A stretch of DNA of 64,000 bases. Source: Sphingomonas sp. TREG-RG-20F-R18-01. GTDB lineage: Bacteria; Pseudomonadota; Alphaproteobacteria; Sphingomonadales; Sphingomonadaceae. The stretch's first letter is position 1, and the number at the start of each line of letters is the position of its first letter. Under the pieces are notes generated by a model. The model worked only from the letters and a program-made list of their open reading frames with translations, had not been told where the DNA came from and did not search any database. The stretch is from assembly GCF_022662475.1 (NCBI RefSeq), contig NZ_JAKNQQ010000003.1, forward strand, positions 372,001 through 436,000. The letters are read 5' to 3'. This document shows positions 27,956-36,610 of the stretch, piece by piece. The position numbers and the translations under genes are program-made.

Positions 27956-29572
27956 TTAAAAGTGATACCGCATTCCAAGCTGCGCCTGTGCCGAAAGCTG
28001 GTCGTCGATGCCCTTCTGATTGAACGAATAGATCCCAGCCGTTGCCTGCGCGGCGATACGCCCGAAATTATGGAAATAGAGGCCGGTCGCCCCGGTACCG
28101 AACACCCCCGGCGCTGCGCTGAGACCGCTTTCATAGTAATTGGCAAAGATCGTGCCGTTGATGCCGGAGCTGCGATCGATCGGCGCAGCCAGGAACGCCT
28201 GGGCGTAAACGCTCTCGTCCGTCACGCCGTCGATGCTGAATCCCGTGTCGGCGGGCGCGAGGAAGCGCCGAGTGGCAAAGCCTGCGCCGACCCCGAAATT
28301 GAGCGCGCCGTGCCTTGCCGACAGTACGCCATCGATCCCGCGGGCGCGATAGGCCGCGGTTGCGATCGACTGGAACACGCCATTCAGACACCCGCCGGCA
28401 GCACCGCTGGTTGCGCCGAAAGTACAACCGCTGAACTGCTGCCCGAACACGTCGCGCTGATCGATGAAGCTCGTCGGCAATCCTGCCAGTCCCTGGCGCA
28501 ACTGGCGCGCGAAGGTATCGACGCTGTCATAAACCGCGATCTGCATTCCGATCGATCGCGACGCGGCATAGCTGAATGACCCGCTGTAGGTCATGCCGCC
28601 GTACCGTCGCCCGACACGCGCCTGGAGCGAGGTGCGTGGACTGGGTCGCCAGATCACGCCGCCGTCATAGATCAGCCCGTCGGTTTCATAGGCAATCCTG
28701 GGCGCGGCGGCCGCGTCGGTTACGAACCGGCCGCGTCCATCGACGACGGGAGCGCCAGCGGCATCGCGCAACGGGTCCTTTTGGGTAACGATGATCTTCT
28801 CATAGCCTGCGCCTGCAGTGATCGCGACGCTGGGCAGAATCGGCAGGACAGCATCGGCGCGCCCCAGCGTCGACTCATAGCGCTGGTCGAGCTGCGATGC
28901 GGTATCGATCTCGTAGGCGCCCGAGACGGTCAGGCCGACGGGCAGCACCCTGCCCGGCTTGACGCCCGCCTGGGCGGTGAAGACATGGCTCTGCGCGGTA
29001 TCGAAGACGTCGAGCGCGGCGCTTCCGGCGGGAACTCCGGTCCGGCCGGGGGCGTCGGCCTTCGTGAAGCCATATCTGTAGCTTGCCCCGACCCCAACCG
29101 GTCCGACATGGCTCGCCAGCGTCGGTCCGAGGTAGCCCGAATAGAGCTGTGCGATATTGTCGACATTCCCCGCGAGATTTCCGGGAGCTGCCCCGCGGAT
29201 ATCGGAGCGCACCCGCGTCGCGATCGCTCCGCCGTCGAGACTGATCCCCGGCACGAGCCTGATCGCACCGCGCGCCAACCCACTGTGGATCGTATTGTCG
29301 CCGACCCTTTTGTCGTAGGACAACCGGCGCTCGTAGCGATAGCTGACCTGCGCCTGGGTCCGCCGGGTCTGGAGCGACGCCTCGACGCCGGCGGCAAGGG
29401 TCGAATAGGTCAGCACGTCGTCGGTCGTCAGGTCGGCGGTTACCACCTGACCGATTTCGATATACGGCGCGATGGATCGGTCGCGCTCGGCCGCATTGGC
29501 CGGCGCGGACACGGGGACGATGCCGATCGTGGCGACCGCGATCGCACAAATCCAGCCCCCGCGTCGGGTCAT
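27956..29572 (-). CDS. Outer-membrane beta-barrel-like protein, PEP-CTERM system-associated
   Basis: An exported protein predicted to be an outer-membrane beta-barrel; its family is known only from exosortase/EPS loci. The start MTRRGGWICAIAVATIGIVP with PANAAE gives a signal peptide. The rest alternates hydrophobic and polar residues in strands, with aromatic-rich turns, and ends in Phe (LGMRYHF), the usual C-terminal barrel signature. 538 residues. The ATG at 29572 overlaps the kinase stop (ATGA), which fixes the start; a longer frame upstream is a shadow. It may help the polymer cross the outer membrane. Confidence 0.85.
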   Translation of the reverse strand: MTRRGGWICAIAVATIGIVPVSAPANAAERDRSIAPYIEIGQVVTADLTTDDVLTYSTLAAGVEASLQTRRTQAQVSYRYERRLSYDKRVGDNTIHSGLARGAIRLVPGISLDGGAIATRVRSDIRGAAPGNLAGNVDNIAQLYSGYLGPTLASHVGPVGVGASYRYGFTKADAPGRTGVPAGSAALDVFDTAQSHVFTAQAGVKPGRVLPVGLTVSGAYEIDTASQLDQRYESTLGRADAVLPILPSVAITAGAGYEKIIVTQKDPLRDAAGAPVVDGRGRFVTDAAAAPRIAYETDGLIYDGGVIWRPSPRTSLQARVGRRYGGMTYSGSFSYAASRSIGMQIAVYDSVDTFARQLRQGLAGLPTSFIDQRDVFGQQFSGCTFGATSGAAGGCLNGVFQSIATAAYRARGIDGVLSARHGALNFGVGAGFATRRFLAPADTGFSIDGVTDESVYAQAFLAAPIDRSSGINGTIFANYYESGLSAAPGVFGTGATGLYFHNFGRIAAQATAGIYSFNQKGIDDQLSAQAQLGMRYHF

Positions 29573-30504
29573 TTCCCCTCGTCCAGTCGCTCGTAATAGC
29601 TCCCGTACCGGCGCCCACCAGGCGCATACCCTACGGCATTGAGCAGCAGCTGCAGATGGTCGCAGCCATCGAGCAGCGCGACCGCTTCGCGCAGATCGCC
29701 TTCGCTGGTCCGATCCGCGCGCACCACGATCAACACCTGCCCGACCTGACCGGCGAGCACGGCGGCGGGCGACGCGGCCAGTACCGGGGGCGAATCGAAG
29801 ATGATGATCCGCCGCGGGTCCGCCGCCAGCAAGGCCGCGATCATCTCGCCAGTCCGGGCGCTTGCGACCAATTCGGTGTCGGCCGTCGTTTTCGTTCCGC
29901 ACGGCAGCAGGCTCAGCTGCGGAATGTCCGTGCGAACGATACACTGTTCGACGCAGACCGAGGGGTCCGCCAAGGCATCGAGCACGCCCTTTCCCTCGCT
30001 GAGCCCGACCCGCGCCATGACGTCGGGCTTGGCGAAATCAGCATCAACCAGCAGCACCTCGACGTCGCGCTCGGCGGCCAGCGAAATCGCCAGGTTGAGC
30101 GCGCAATAGGTCTTGCCGTCGTTCGGGTTCGCCGACGTCACCAGAAACGTCCGTGCCGCCGTGGGGTCGACCGGCCGCAAGGCGCGGGCGGTTGCCATCA
30201 GCTGACGCTTCACCAGGCGGAATTCCTCGGCAAGCGCGCCGACCGCCGCCCCCGGCACCAGCAGATGCTGCTCGGCCAGCAAGGCCCGGTCGATGGTCGC
30301 GGCAGGAACATCCGGGTTTGGCGTCGTTGCGCGCACCGGCGGGCTCGGCGGCAGAACGGTTGGCGACACCCCCGTCATCGTGGGAACGTATACCCCTTCC
30401 ACACCGTCGGGTTGCCGCGCGCCGCGATGCTGACCGATGTCGTAAAGCGCAGCAGCGCGTTCCAGCAGCGAAGCGGTCGACTTCAAGGGGACAGGCCTGC
30501 TCAT
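29569..30504 (-). CDS. XrtA-associated tyrosine autokinase (BY-kinase, CpsD/CapB type)
   Basis: A cytoplasmic bacterial tyrosine kinase that pairs with the chain-length determinant to control polymer length and export. The Walker A variant TSANPNDGKTYCALN and the Walker A' LLVDADFAKP are clear, and IIIFDSPPVLA gives Walker B. The C-terminal Tyr cluster is short (RRYGSYYERLDEGK), with three tyrosines available for autophosphorylation. 311 residues, with a proline-rich N-terminal extension of about 90 residues. It overlaps the Wzz gene and the next gene by four bases each. Confidence 0.92.
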   Translation of the reverse strand: MSRPVPLKSTASLLERAAALYDIGQHRGARQPDGVEGVYVPTMTGVSPTVLPPSPPVRATTPNPDVPAATIDRALLAEQHLLVPGAAVGALAEEFRLVKRQLMATARALRPVDPTAARTFLVTSANPNDGKTYCALNLAISLAAERDVEVLLVDADFAKPDVMARVGLSEGKGVLDALADPSVCVEQCIVRTDIPQLSLLPCGTKTTADTELVASARTGEMIAALLAADPRRIIIFDSPPVLAASPAAVLAGQVGQVLIVVRADRTSEGDLREAVALLDGCDHLQLLLNAVGYAPGGRRYGSYYERLDEGK

Positions 30505-32021
30505 GCCGCGAGACCCCGCTGAAGCATTTCGACTCCGAGGAGCCCGACATAGGCGACGCCCAGCCCCGCGACCGCGCCGCCATAATAGAACAGCATGCGC
30601 CGCCGTGCCGCAATCTGGTCGGGGCGGTACATCTGCCCGATCGACCCGATCACCGGCATCCCGCTCACCTTTTCCAACCGGCTGGCCGTGGGAAAGGTCG
30701 TCTTGAGCTGACCGAAGACGAACGCGCCGGCGATACCAGCCCCCAACGCCGCAACCAGCACCCCGGTCAGCAGCAACGGCCGGTTGGGGGATGCCGGGAC
30801 GCGCGGCGCCGAGGGCGGATCGATCACGCTGAACTTGATCGAATCGGTTTGCGACTGCGCCTGCCCGCGCAGCTTGATCGCCTCGCGGTCCGACAGCAGC
30901 TTCGCGTACGAGTCCTTGAGCACCTGATAGTCGTTCTCGATCTTGGATTGTTCGGCAGCCACCTGCGGGTTCCCCGATAGTTTGGCGGTGATCGTATCGA
31001 GGTCGGATTGCAGCTGCGCCCGGCGCGCGCTCAGCGCCGCGACCTGCGCCTGCTTTTCCGCCTGGATCGACCGCATCGAAAGATAGGCCGGGTTGGACGC
31101 CGCCGTACCCCCGCCACCACCAACCAGCGGCTCGCCCTTTGCGGCCGCTTGAGCCGCCGCAAGCTGGCCGTGGAGCGCGACGACATCGGGATGGTTCTCA
31201 GTATATCCCCGGGCTCTTGCATCCGCGAGCTGCCCCTGGATCGCATTCAGCCGCGCCCGTGCCGGCCCCATGCTGCCCCCGACCGCGACGCCGGGAACAT
31301 TCGCAGGGGTTCCCGCCATCTGGCCATTGACCGCCGCCAGCCCGGACTGGGCCGCGGCCAGATCACTATCGACCTGTGCCATGGCCGAGCGCGCCGCACC
31401 CATCCGGTCGGTGAGCGTCCCCGTCCCGGGAAGACTGCCGAGATAGCGGTTCTGGAAGTCGGTCCGCTTGGCGTCGGCATCGGAGAGTTGCTGCTGGCGC
31501 GCGGCGAGCTGCGCATCCAGGAACGTAAGGCTCTGGCTGGTTTCGTCGCGATCGCCCGACACATTCTGTTCGACGAACAGGTCGATCAGTTTCTGTACCA
31601 CCTGCCGCGTCACCCTGGGACTCGCCCCGGTGGCCACGATCTCGAACAGATTGTCCTGCTGTGCGGTGATCTTGATCGCCTTTTGCAGGCCGGCGACGCG
31701 ATCCGTCAGGTCGCGATCGGTCTTTACCGTCTTGGCCAGGTCGGTTCCGCGCACGACCTTGGTCAGGCTCGTCGCCGAGGTGAGCGTCTGGCGAATCGTG
31801 TCGACGTCCTTTTGCTGATCCGCGGCCGTGATGCCGACCGCATTGGGCAGCACGGTCTGCATCTGGACGAAGACGCGCGCCCGGGATTCGTACGTATTGG
31901 GGATCTGCGCCACGACCAGCCAACCCAGCAGGGCGACGCCCCACGCCAGACCAAGCGCGATCCAGCGCCGTGTCCAGATCGCATACGCCGCCAGGCGCAG
32001 TTCATCGAAAAGTCCGTTCAT
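30501..32021 (-). CDS. Polysaccharide chain-length determinant (Wzz/PCP), XrtA-associated
   Basis: An inner-membrane polysaccharide co-polymerase that sets polymer length and interacts with the neighbouring tyrosine kinase. Helix 1 lies near residues 18-40 (WIALGLAWGVALLGWLVVAQ) and two hydrophobic segments lie near the C-terminus (about 415-440 and 475-495). The long periplasmic part contains coiled coil around residues 190-370. 506 residues, usual for the exosortase subgroup. It begins ten bases after the export lipoprotein gene and overlaps the kinase start by ATGA. Confidence 0.92.
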   Translation of the reverse strand: MNGLFDELRLAAYAIWTRRWIALGLAWGVALLGWLVVAQIPNTYESRARVFVQMQTVLPNAVGITAADQQKDVDTIRQTLTSATSLTKVVRGTDLAKTVKTDRDLTDRVAGLQKAIKITAQQDNLFEIVATGASPRVTRQVVQKLIDLFVEQNVSGDRDETSQSLTFLDAQLAARQQQLSDADAKRTDFQNRYLGSLPGTGTLTDRMGAARSAMAQVDSDLAAAQSGLAAVNGQMAGTPANVPGVAVGGSMGPARARLNAIQGQLADARARGYTENHPDVVALHGQLAAAQAAAKGEPLVGGGGGTAASNPAYLSMRSIQAEKQAQVAALSARRAQLQSDLDTITAKLSGNPQVAAEQSKIENDYQVLKDSYAKLLSDREAIKLRGQAQSQTDSIKFSVIDPPSAPRVPASPNRPLLLTGVLVAALGAGIAGAFVFGQLKTTFPTASRLEKVSGMPVIGSIGQMYRPDQIAARRRMLFYYGGAVAGLGVAYVGLLGVEMLQRGLAA

Positions 32022-32031
32022 CCCCGCGCCC

Positions 32032-32676
32032 TCAGAACATGCTTTCGGGAATGATGATCACGTCGCCGGGTTCGAGGCGGACGTTCGCGCGGCTATCGCC
32101 CTCTTTCAGCAAGCTCGACAGCTTGATCGCGAATTCGGCCTGTTTCCCGGTGGCACGATCATAGCGCACCAGGCGCGCGCGGTTTCCCGCTGCATATTGG
32201 TTGAGCCCGCCAACGGCGATCATCGCATCCAGCAACGTCATGTTCGCGCGATACGGGATCGACGCGGGCTTCTCGGTCGCGCCCACGATGCGGATCTGCT
32301 GACTGAACGTTCCCGAGAAATTCTCGACGATCACCGAAACGATCGGATCCTTGATATATTCGCCCAGCGAGATCTTCATGTCGTCGGCCAGCATCCGCGG
32401 CGTCTTGCCGACGGCGGGCATGTCGCTGATCAAGGGCGTAGTGATGCGTCCATCCGGCCGGACCTGGACCTTGGTCGACAGCTCGGGATTGCGCCAGACG
32501 AAGATGTTGAGCTGGTCGAGCGGGCCGATGATATATTCTTCGCTCGGCTTGTCCTGCGCAGCGACGAACGACGCCTGCGGCAGGACGGGCCGGGTGCTAC
32601 CGGCACAACCGCCGAGCGTGGCCGTGACGACCCCCCCCAGCAGCACCGCCGCAATAGTCCTCGACACGCACACCAT
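32032..32676 (-). CDS. Polysaccharide export outer-membrane lipoprotein (Wza-like), XrtA-associated
   Basis: An outer-membrane export channel component. The signal MVCVSRTIAAVLLGGVVTAT ends in the lipobox LGGC, so Cys24 should be lipidated. The Poly_export domain (EYIIGPLDQLNIFVWRNPEL) and a SLBB-like region (IRIVGATEKPASIPY) follow, ending in PGDVIIIPESMF. 214 residues. GGGAGG just before the ATG at 32676 is the strongest ribosome binding site in the cluster and decides the start; the frame is open further upstream. It is the first gene of the export segment, after a gap of 101 bases. Confidence 0.93.
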   Translation of the reverse strand: MVCVSRTIAAVLLGGVVTATLGGCAGSTRPVLPQASFVAAQDKPSEEYIIGPLDQLNIFVWRNPELSTKVQVRPDGRITTPLISDMPAVGKTPRMLADDMKISLGEYIKDPIVSVIVENFSGTFSQQIRIVGATEKPASIPYRANMTLLDAMIAVGGLNQYAAGNRARLVRYDRATGKQAEFAIKLSSLLKEGDSRANVRLEPGDVIIIPESMF

Positions 32677-32732
32677 AAACACCTCCCGTCGCGCGCAAAC
32701 GCCGGGGGGCACCGCCGACAGGTCCCGATAGC

Positions 32733-32762
32733 GCGCGATAATCGCGCCTCTATGGCGGGCAA
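32733..32762 (-). promoter_or_regulatory. Candidate promoter with dyad upstream of the export lipoprotein
   Basis: On the minus strand, TTGCCC (32757-32762) and TATCGC (32735-32740) are 16 bases apart. A perfect dyad GCGCGAT-N-ATCGCGC (32733-32747) covers the -10 position, so a dimeric regulator could block or control this promoter. It lies about 57 bases upstream of the start codon and could split the cluster into two transcription units. Confidence 0.3.
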
Positions 32763-32777
32763 GGGGTGAAGATAGCG

Positions 32778-34007
32778 TTAGGGCTGAACCGGGAGTCCCG
32801 CCAGCAGTTCGCGGGGGGGCGCATGCCCCAGGAAGGCCGTGGGACTGGCCGTCAGGCCATAGGCGCCCGCCATGAAGACCGCGACCAGATCGCCGACTTC
32901 GGCCACCGGAAGCGTTACCCTGTCGGCCAGGCGATCCAGCGGGGTGCACAGCGGTCCGACCACGCTGACCGTCTCGGTCGCGGAGCCCACGCGCGGCGTC
33001 GCGATCGCTACCGGATAGTTGCGACGCACCACGGTGCCCAGGTTGCCCGTTGCCGCCAGCTGATGATGCAGGCCGCCGTCCACCACGAGAAACGTCTCGC
33101 CGCGACTCTCCTTTCGGTCGACGACTCGGGTGAGATACACCCCGGCCTCTCCCACGAGCCACCGACCAAGCTCGATCGCATAACGCGTACCGTTCTGGTC
33201 GCGCGCGCTCAGACCCTCTCCCAGCGCTGCGCCGATCGCAGCGACGTCGACGGGCCGCTCTCCGGGGAAATACGGAATGCCGAACCCGCCGCCGAGGTTG
33301 ACCAGCGGCGGCTGCTCCCCGACCCCGTCGCTCAGCCGATCGGCCAGTGCCAGCGTTGCGGCTTGCGTTTCGATGATCGCGCCGGCGTCCAGCGCCTGCG
33401 ATCCCGCAAATATGTGCCAGCCGCGCCAATCTGCTCCTGCATTGACGATCGTGCGCGCGACGGCAGCGGCCTGATCCGCGTCGATCCCGAAGGGCGATGC
33501 GCGGCCACCCATCCGCATCCCCGATCCGCGCAACTCGATGTCGGGGTTGACGCGCACCGCCAGCCGCGGCGCAATGCCATCGCGATCGGCGATCGCCAAC
33601 GCCCGCGCTGCTTCGCCGGCAGATTCCACGTTGACAGTGATGCCGGCCTTGATCGCCACGGCAAGCTCGTCATCGCGCTTGCCCGGACCGGCAAAACTGA
33701 TCCTCGCCGCCGGCATGTGCGGCAGCGCAAGCGCGAGTTCGCCTGCCGACGCGATATCCAGCCCGTCGACCAGCGGCGCCATCGCAGCGAGCAGCGGGCG
33801 GAAGGGATTGGCCTTGATCGCATAGTGTAGATGGACGGCATCGGGCATGGCCACGCGGAATTGGGCGATCCGCCGCGCGACCACCTCTATGTCGTAGACG
33901 AACAGAGGCGTGTCCCCCGTAGCCGCAATCCATGCCGCCGCCTCCTGTCCGCCGATTCGCAACGGCAAGGCGGCAAAGTCGGCAGGGATCGATCCCATTG
34001 GCTTCAT
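32778..34007 (-). CDS. PLP-dependent decarboxylase, exosortase A system-associated
   Basis: An alanine-racemase-fold decarboxylase related to diaminopimelate and ornithine decarboxylases, of the subgroup tied to exosortase A; the substrate is unknown. The PLP lysine is K65 (YAIKANPFRP), the phosphate loop is LGGGFGIPYF, and the substrate-side Cys-Asp region is GPLCTPLDRL. 409 residues from the ATG at 34007, which overlaps the ligase stop by four bases (ATGA). The tight coupling to an acyl-CoA/ACP ligase and the nearby carrier protein suggest that it acts on a carrier-bound amino acid. Confidence 0.9.
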   Translation of the reverse strand: MKPMGSIPADFAALPLRIGGQEAAAWIAATGDTPLFVYDIEVVARRIAQFRVAMPDAVHLHYAIKANPFRPLLAAMAPLVDGLDIASAGELALALPHMPAARISFAGPGKRDDELAVAIKAGITVNVESAGEAARALAIADRDGIAPRLAVRVNPDIELRGSGMRMGGRASPFGIDADQAAAVARTIVNAGADWRGWHIFAGSQALDAGAIIETQAATLALADRLSDGVGEQPPLVNLGGGFGIPYFPGERPVDVAAIGAALGEGLSARDQNGTRYAIELGRWLVGEAGVYLTRVVDRKESRGETFLVVDGGLHHQLAATGNLGTVVRRNYPVAIATPRVGSATETVSVVGPLCTPLDRLADRVTLPVAEVGDLVAVFMAGAYGLTASPTAFLGHAPPRELLAGLPVQP

Positions 34008-35506
34008 GACGTCATTTCCGCTTTGAGAGCCGCGCGGTCCAGCTTCCCGTTGGCGTTGCGCGGCAAATCGTCCCGCCACACATAGCGCTGCGGCTGCTGG
34101 AAGCTCGGCAGATCGCGACGCAGCCGGGCCCGCAATTCGGGTTCACGCGTCCCATCGCCCCGCAGGACGACGACGATCGACTGCCCCAGCCGCGGGTCGG
34201 CAACACCGATCGCCACCGCCTCGACGGTCTCGCCACCCGCAACGACCGCGTCTTCGATTTCAGTCGGACTGATCCGGTTGCCGGCGCTTTTGATCATCTC
34301 GTCATCGCGACCGATGAAGCGCAACAGGCCGTCATCCGCGGCGACGACCGTATCCCCCGACCAGACGGCGAGTCCGTCAGACGATGCCCAGGCCGGTGCC
34401 GGTCGGAAGCGTTGCGTGGTGCGGGCCGCATCTTGCCAATACCCCCCCGCTACCAACGGGCCGGCATGAACCAGCTCGCCTGGTTCACCCGTCTCCGCGC
34501 GTGACCCATCCGGACGAACGACGAGTATCTCGGCAAACGGAATGGCGCGTCCGATCGACTCCGGATGGTCGTCGACCAGAGCCGGTGGAAGATAGGTCGA
34601 ACGGAATGCCTCGGTCAGTCCGTACATGGGATAGAGATCCGCCTGGGGGAAACGCGCGCGCAGCCCCGCAATCAGCGACGTGGTCAGAGCACCGCCGGAA
34701 TTGGTCAATCGTCTCAAATGGTTTGCGACTGCATCCGGCCATTCCGTCTCAAGCAGCTGCACCCACAAGGGTGGTACGCCCGCCAGCGTCGTAGCACCAA
34801 CCCGGTCCACCGCCTTCACGACATCCCGGGCGGTCAGATAGTTGAGTGGCGCATAGCGCGCCCCCGCCGCCCACGTCGAAAACATCTGGTTCTGCCCGTA
34901 ATCGAAGCTCAGCGGCAGGACGCCCAGCACGCGGTCCGATCGCTCGAGCGCGAGGTAGTGCGCTACGCTGATCGCACCGAGCCATAGATTGGCATGGCTC
35001 AGCATCACGCCCTTGGGCCGCCCCGTCGAGCCCGACGTATACAGGATCGCCGCCAGCGTATCGCCCGACGCGCTAGATGCGGGCCGAGGATCGCCCGACC
35101 AGCTCACATCATGATCAAGCATGATGGTACAAGTTTCCGGAATATCTAGGCTTTCAAGCGTATCCGCACGGCCCGCTTGCGTGATCAATTGCGCAGCGCC
35201 GCTATCGGCCAGGATATGGGCCACCTGCGCGCGTTTGAGCATGGGGTTGATCGGCACATGGACAAATCCGGCACGCGGCACCGCCATCGGCAGGACACAT
35301 GCCAGACGCGTCTTGGGCAGCCAGCTTGCTACCCGCGCCCCGGGGTCCAGGCCTTGCGCTCCAAGCCAGGCGGCGACCTCTCCTGTCAGTCGCTCCAGGC
35401 CCGCAAAATCAAGCGTTCCGGCGCGGTCGACCAGCGCCACTTCGGACGGGATGCCGCGGGCTGGAAGCGTATCGATCGGGTACGGCGTGGGGTCGAGTGG
35501 AACCAT
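34004..35506 (-). CDS. AMP-dependent acyl-CoA/ACP ligase, exosortase A system-associated
   Basis: An adenylating enzyme of the ANL superfamily that activates a carboxylic or amino acid as acyl-AMP and passes it to CoA or an acyl carrier protein. The P-loop AILYTSGSTGRPKGVMLSH, the A5-type motif YPMYGLTEAF, WSGDTV and the C-terminal catalytic lysine in NANGKLDRA are intact. 500 residues from the ATG at 35506. It is divergent from the carrier-protein gene and translationally coupled to the decarboxylase, so the three probably act together. Confidence 0.9.
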   Translation of the reverse strand: MVPLDPTPYPIDTLPARGIPSEVALVDRAGTLDFAGLERLTGEVAAWLGAQGLDPGARVASWLPKTRLACVLPMAVPRAGFVHVPINPMLKRAQVAHILADSGAAQLITQAGRADTLESLDIPETCTIMLDHDVSWSGDPRPASSASGDTLAAILYTSGSTGRPKGVMLSHANLWLGAISVAHYLALERSDRVLGVLPLSFDYGQNQMFSTWAAGARYAPLNYLTARDVVKAVDRVGATTLAGVPPLWVQLLETEWPDAVANHLRRLTNSGGALTTSLIAGLRARFPQADLYPMYGLTEAFRSTYLPPALVDDHPESIGRAIPFAEILVVRPDGSRAETGEPGELVHAGPLVAGGYWQDAARTTQRFRPAPAWASSDGLAVWSGDTVVAADDGLLRFIGRDDEMIKSAGNRISPTEIEDAVVAGGETVEAVAIGVADPRLGQSIVVVLRGDGTREPELRARLRRDLPSFQQPQRYVWRDDLPRNANGKLDRAALKAEMTS

Positions 35507-35619
35507 GACTCTTGATAGCCCTCCGCGACCGACTGTGAAGGCCCATCGCGATGCTCTTGGCAGCACGTCGTGCATTCTCTATCGCAGCGCACCATCAAGA
35601 GACGGAACCGGGGCTCGCA

Positions 35620-35892
35620 GTGCTTCCAGATAATTACGGCCAGATCGATTCCACCATTCGCGGTTGCCTTCGCGACGTGCTCGGACTGAGCGAGGAACGC
35701 GTCGCCGCGTTCCAGGACGATACGCCCCTGTTTGGCGCCCTGCCCGAGCTGGACTCGATGGCTGTGGCGGGTTTGCTGACCGAGATCGAAGAGCGGCTCG
35801 GTATCCTGATCGAGGACGATGAGGTCGACGGCGAGATGCTCGAAAGCTTCGGTGCGCTCGTCCGCTTCGCGGCAGCGCACGCGCCGCAATGA
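35620..35892 (+). CDS. Acyl carrier protein, exosortase A system-associated
   Basis: A phosphopantetheine carrier protein. The attachment serine is Ser46 in LPELDSMAVA, in the expected helix II position, and the acidic tail ILIEDDEVDGEM is family-like. The GTG at 35620 gives 90 residues and leaves 113 bases to the divergent ligase gene; an ATG at 35551 with GAAGG upstream would add 23 residues without similarity, so the start is uncertain. It heads the plus-strand arm of the cluster. The likely partner is the ligase across the divergent promoter. Confidence 0.85.
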   Translation: MLPDNYGQIDSTIRGCLRDVLGLSEERVAAFQDDTPLFGALPELDSMAVAGLLTEIEERLGILIEDDEVDGEMLESFGALVRFAAAHAPQ

Positions 35893-35899
35893 CGGCGGC

Positions 35900-36610
35900 T
35901 TGATAGACGAGTACGCCTGGCGCGGCGGCCGGGAGGCAATGCTGCGCTTCGGGCCGGGCTCCGGGCCGGTCGTTGTCGTCGTGCTGCCGTTGTTCGAAGA
36001 GGCCAATCGTCTGCGCGCGTCGATTGTCGCCATGTGCCGCAGGCTGGCCGATGCCGGCATCGCCAGCCTGCTGCCCGACGTTCCGGGCCAGGGCGAAAGC
36101 CTGACGCTCCTGCAGGACTGCACATTGGCGGATATGCGGGCAGGGCTCGCCGCTGCCGCCCGGGTCGCCGCCATGACCCATGGACCGATCCACGCCGTCT
36201 CGATACGCAGCGGTGTCTTGCTCGATACGTTTGCCCTGCCGGAGCGGCGTTGGTCCTTCGCGCCGCAGCCGGGAAGCGATCTTCTGCGCCAGCTACGCCG
36301 AATCGATCGTGCCGCCACCCTGAATGCCGGCGCGCCGGTTCGCGAACTGCCCGCGCGCACCACCCAGACCGTCACCATTGCCGGCAATGTGATCGGTCGA
36401 ACGTTGCTCGACGCGCTGGAAGCCGCAGACGGCTTGGACGCGCCTTCGCACGGCGGACGGGTGGTTCGGCTAACCGGAGACGCTCGGGCGGCGGACCGCC
36501 ACGTCGAGGGGACGGCCCTATGGCGGAGGTCTGAGCCCGACATCGATCTTCCGCTGGTTGCGCTGTTGGCCGACGATATCAAGGCATGGGTCGTCTCATG
36601 CGCCGGATAA
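35900..36610 (+). CDS. Exosortase A system-associated hydrolase 2-like protein
   Basis: An alpha/beta-hydrolase-fold protein of the type paired with exosortase A ligase and carrier-protein genes. The fold is visible as VVVVVLPLFEEANRLRASIV and ASLLPDVPGQGESLTL. The expected nucleophile elbow GxSxG is replaced by AVSIRSG (Ser101, Ser104), so catalysis is doubtful. The start is unclear: a TTG at 35900, eight bases after the carrier-protein stop, gives 236 residues, and an ATG at 35939 is the alternative. It may release acyl or aminoacyl groups from the carrier protein. Confidence 0.72.
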   Translation: MIDEYAWRGGREAMLRFGPGSGPVVVVVLPLFEEANRLRASIVAMCRRLADAGIASLLPDVPGQGESLTLLQDCTLADMRAGLAAAARVAAMTHGPIHAVSIRSGVLLDTFALPERRWSFAPQPGSDLLRQLRRIDRAATLNAGAPVRELPARTTQTVTIAGNVIGRTLLDALEAADGLDAPSHGGRVVRLTGDARAADRHVEGTALWRRSEPDIDLPLVALLADDIKAWVVSCAG

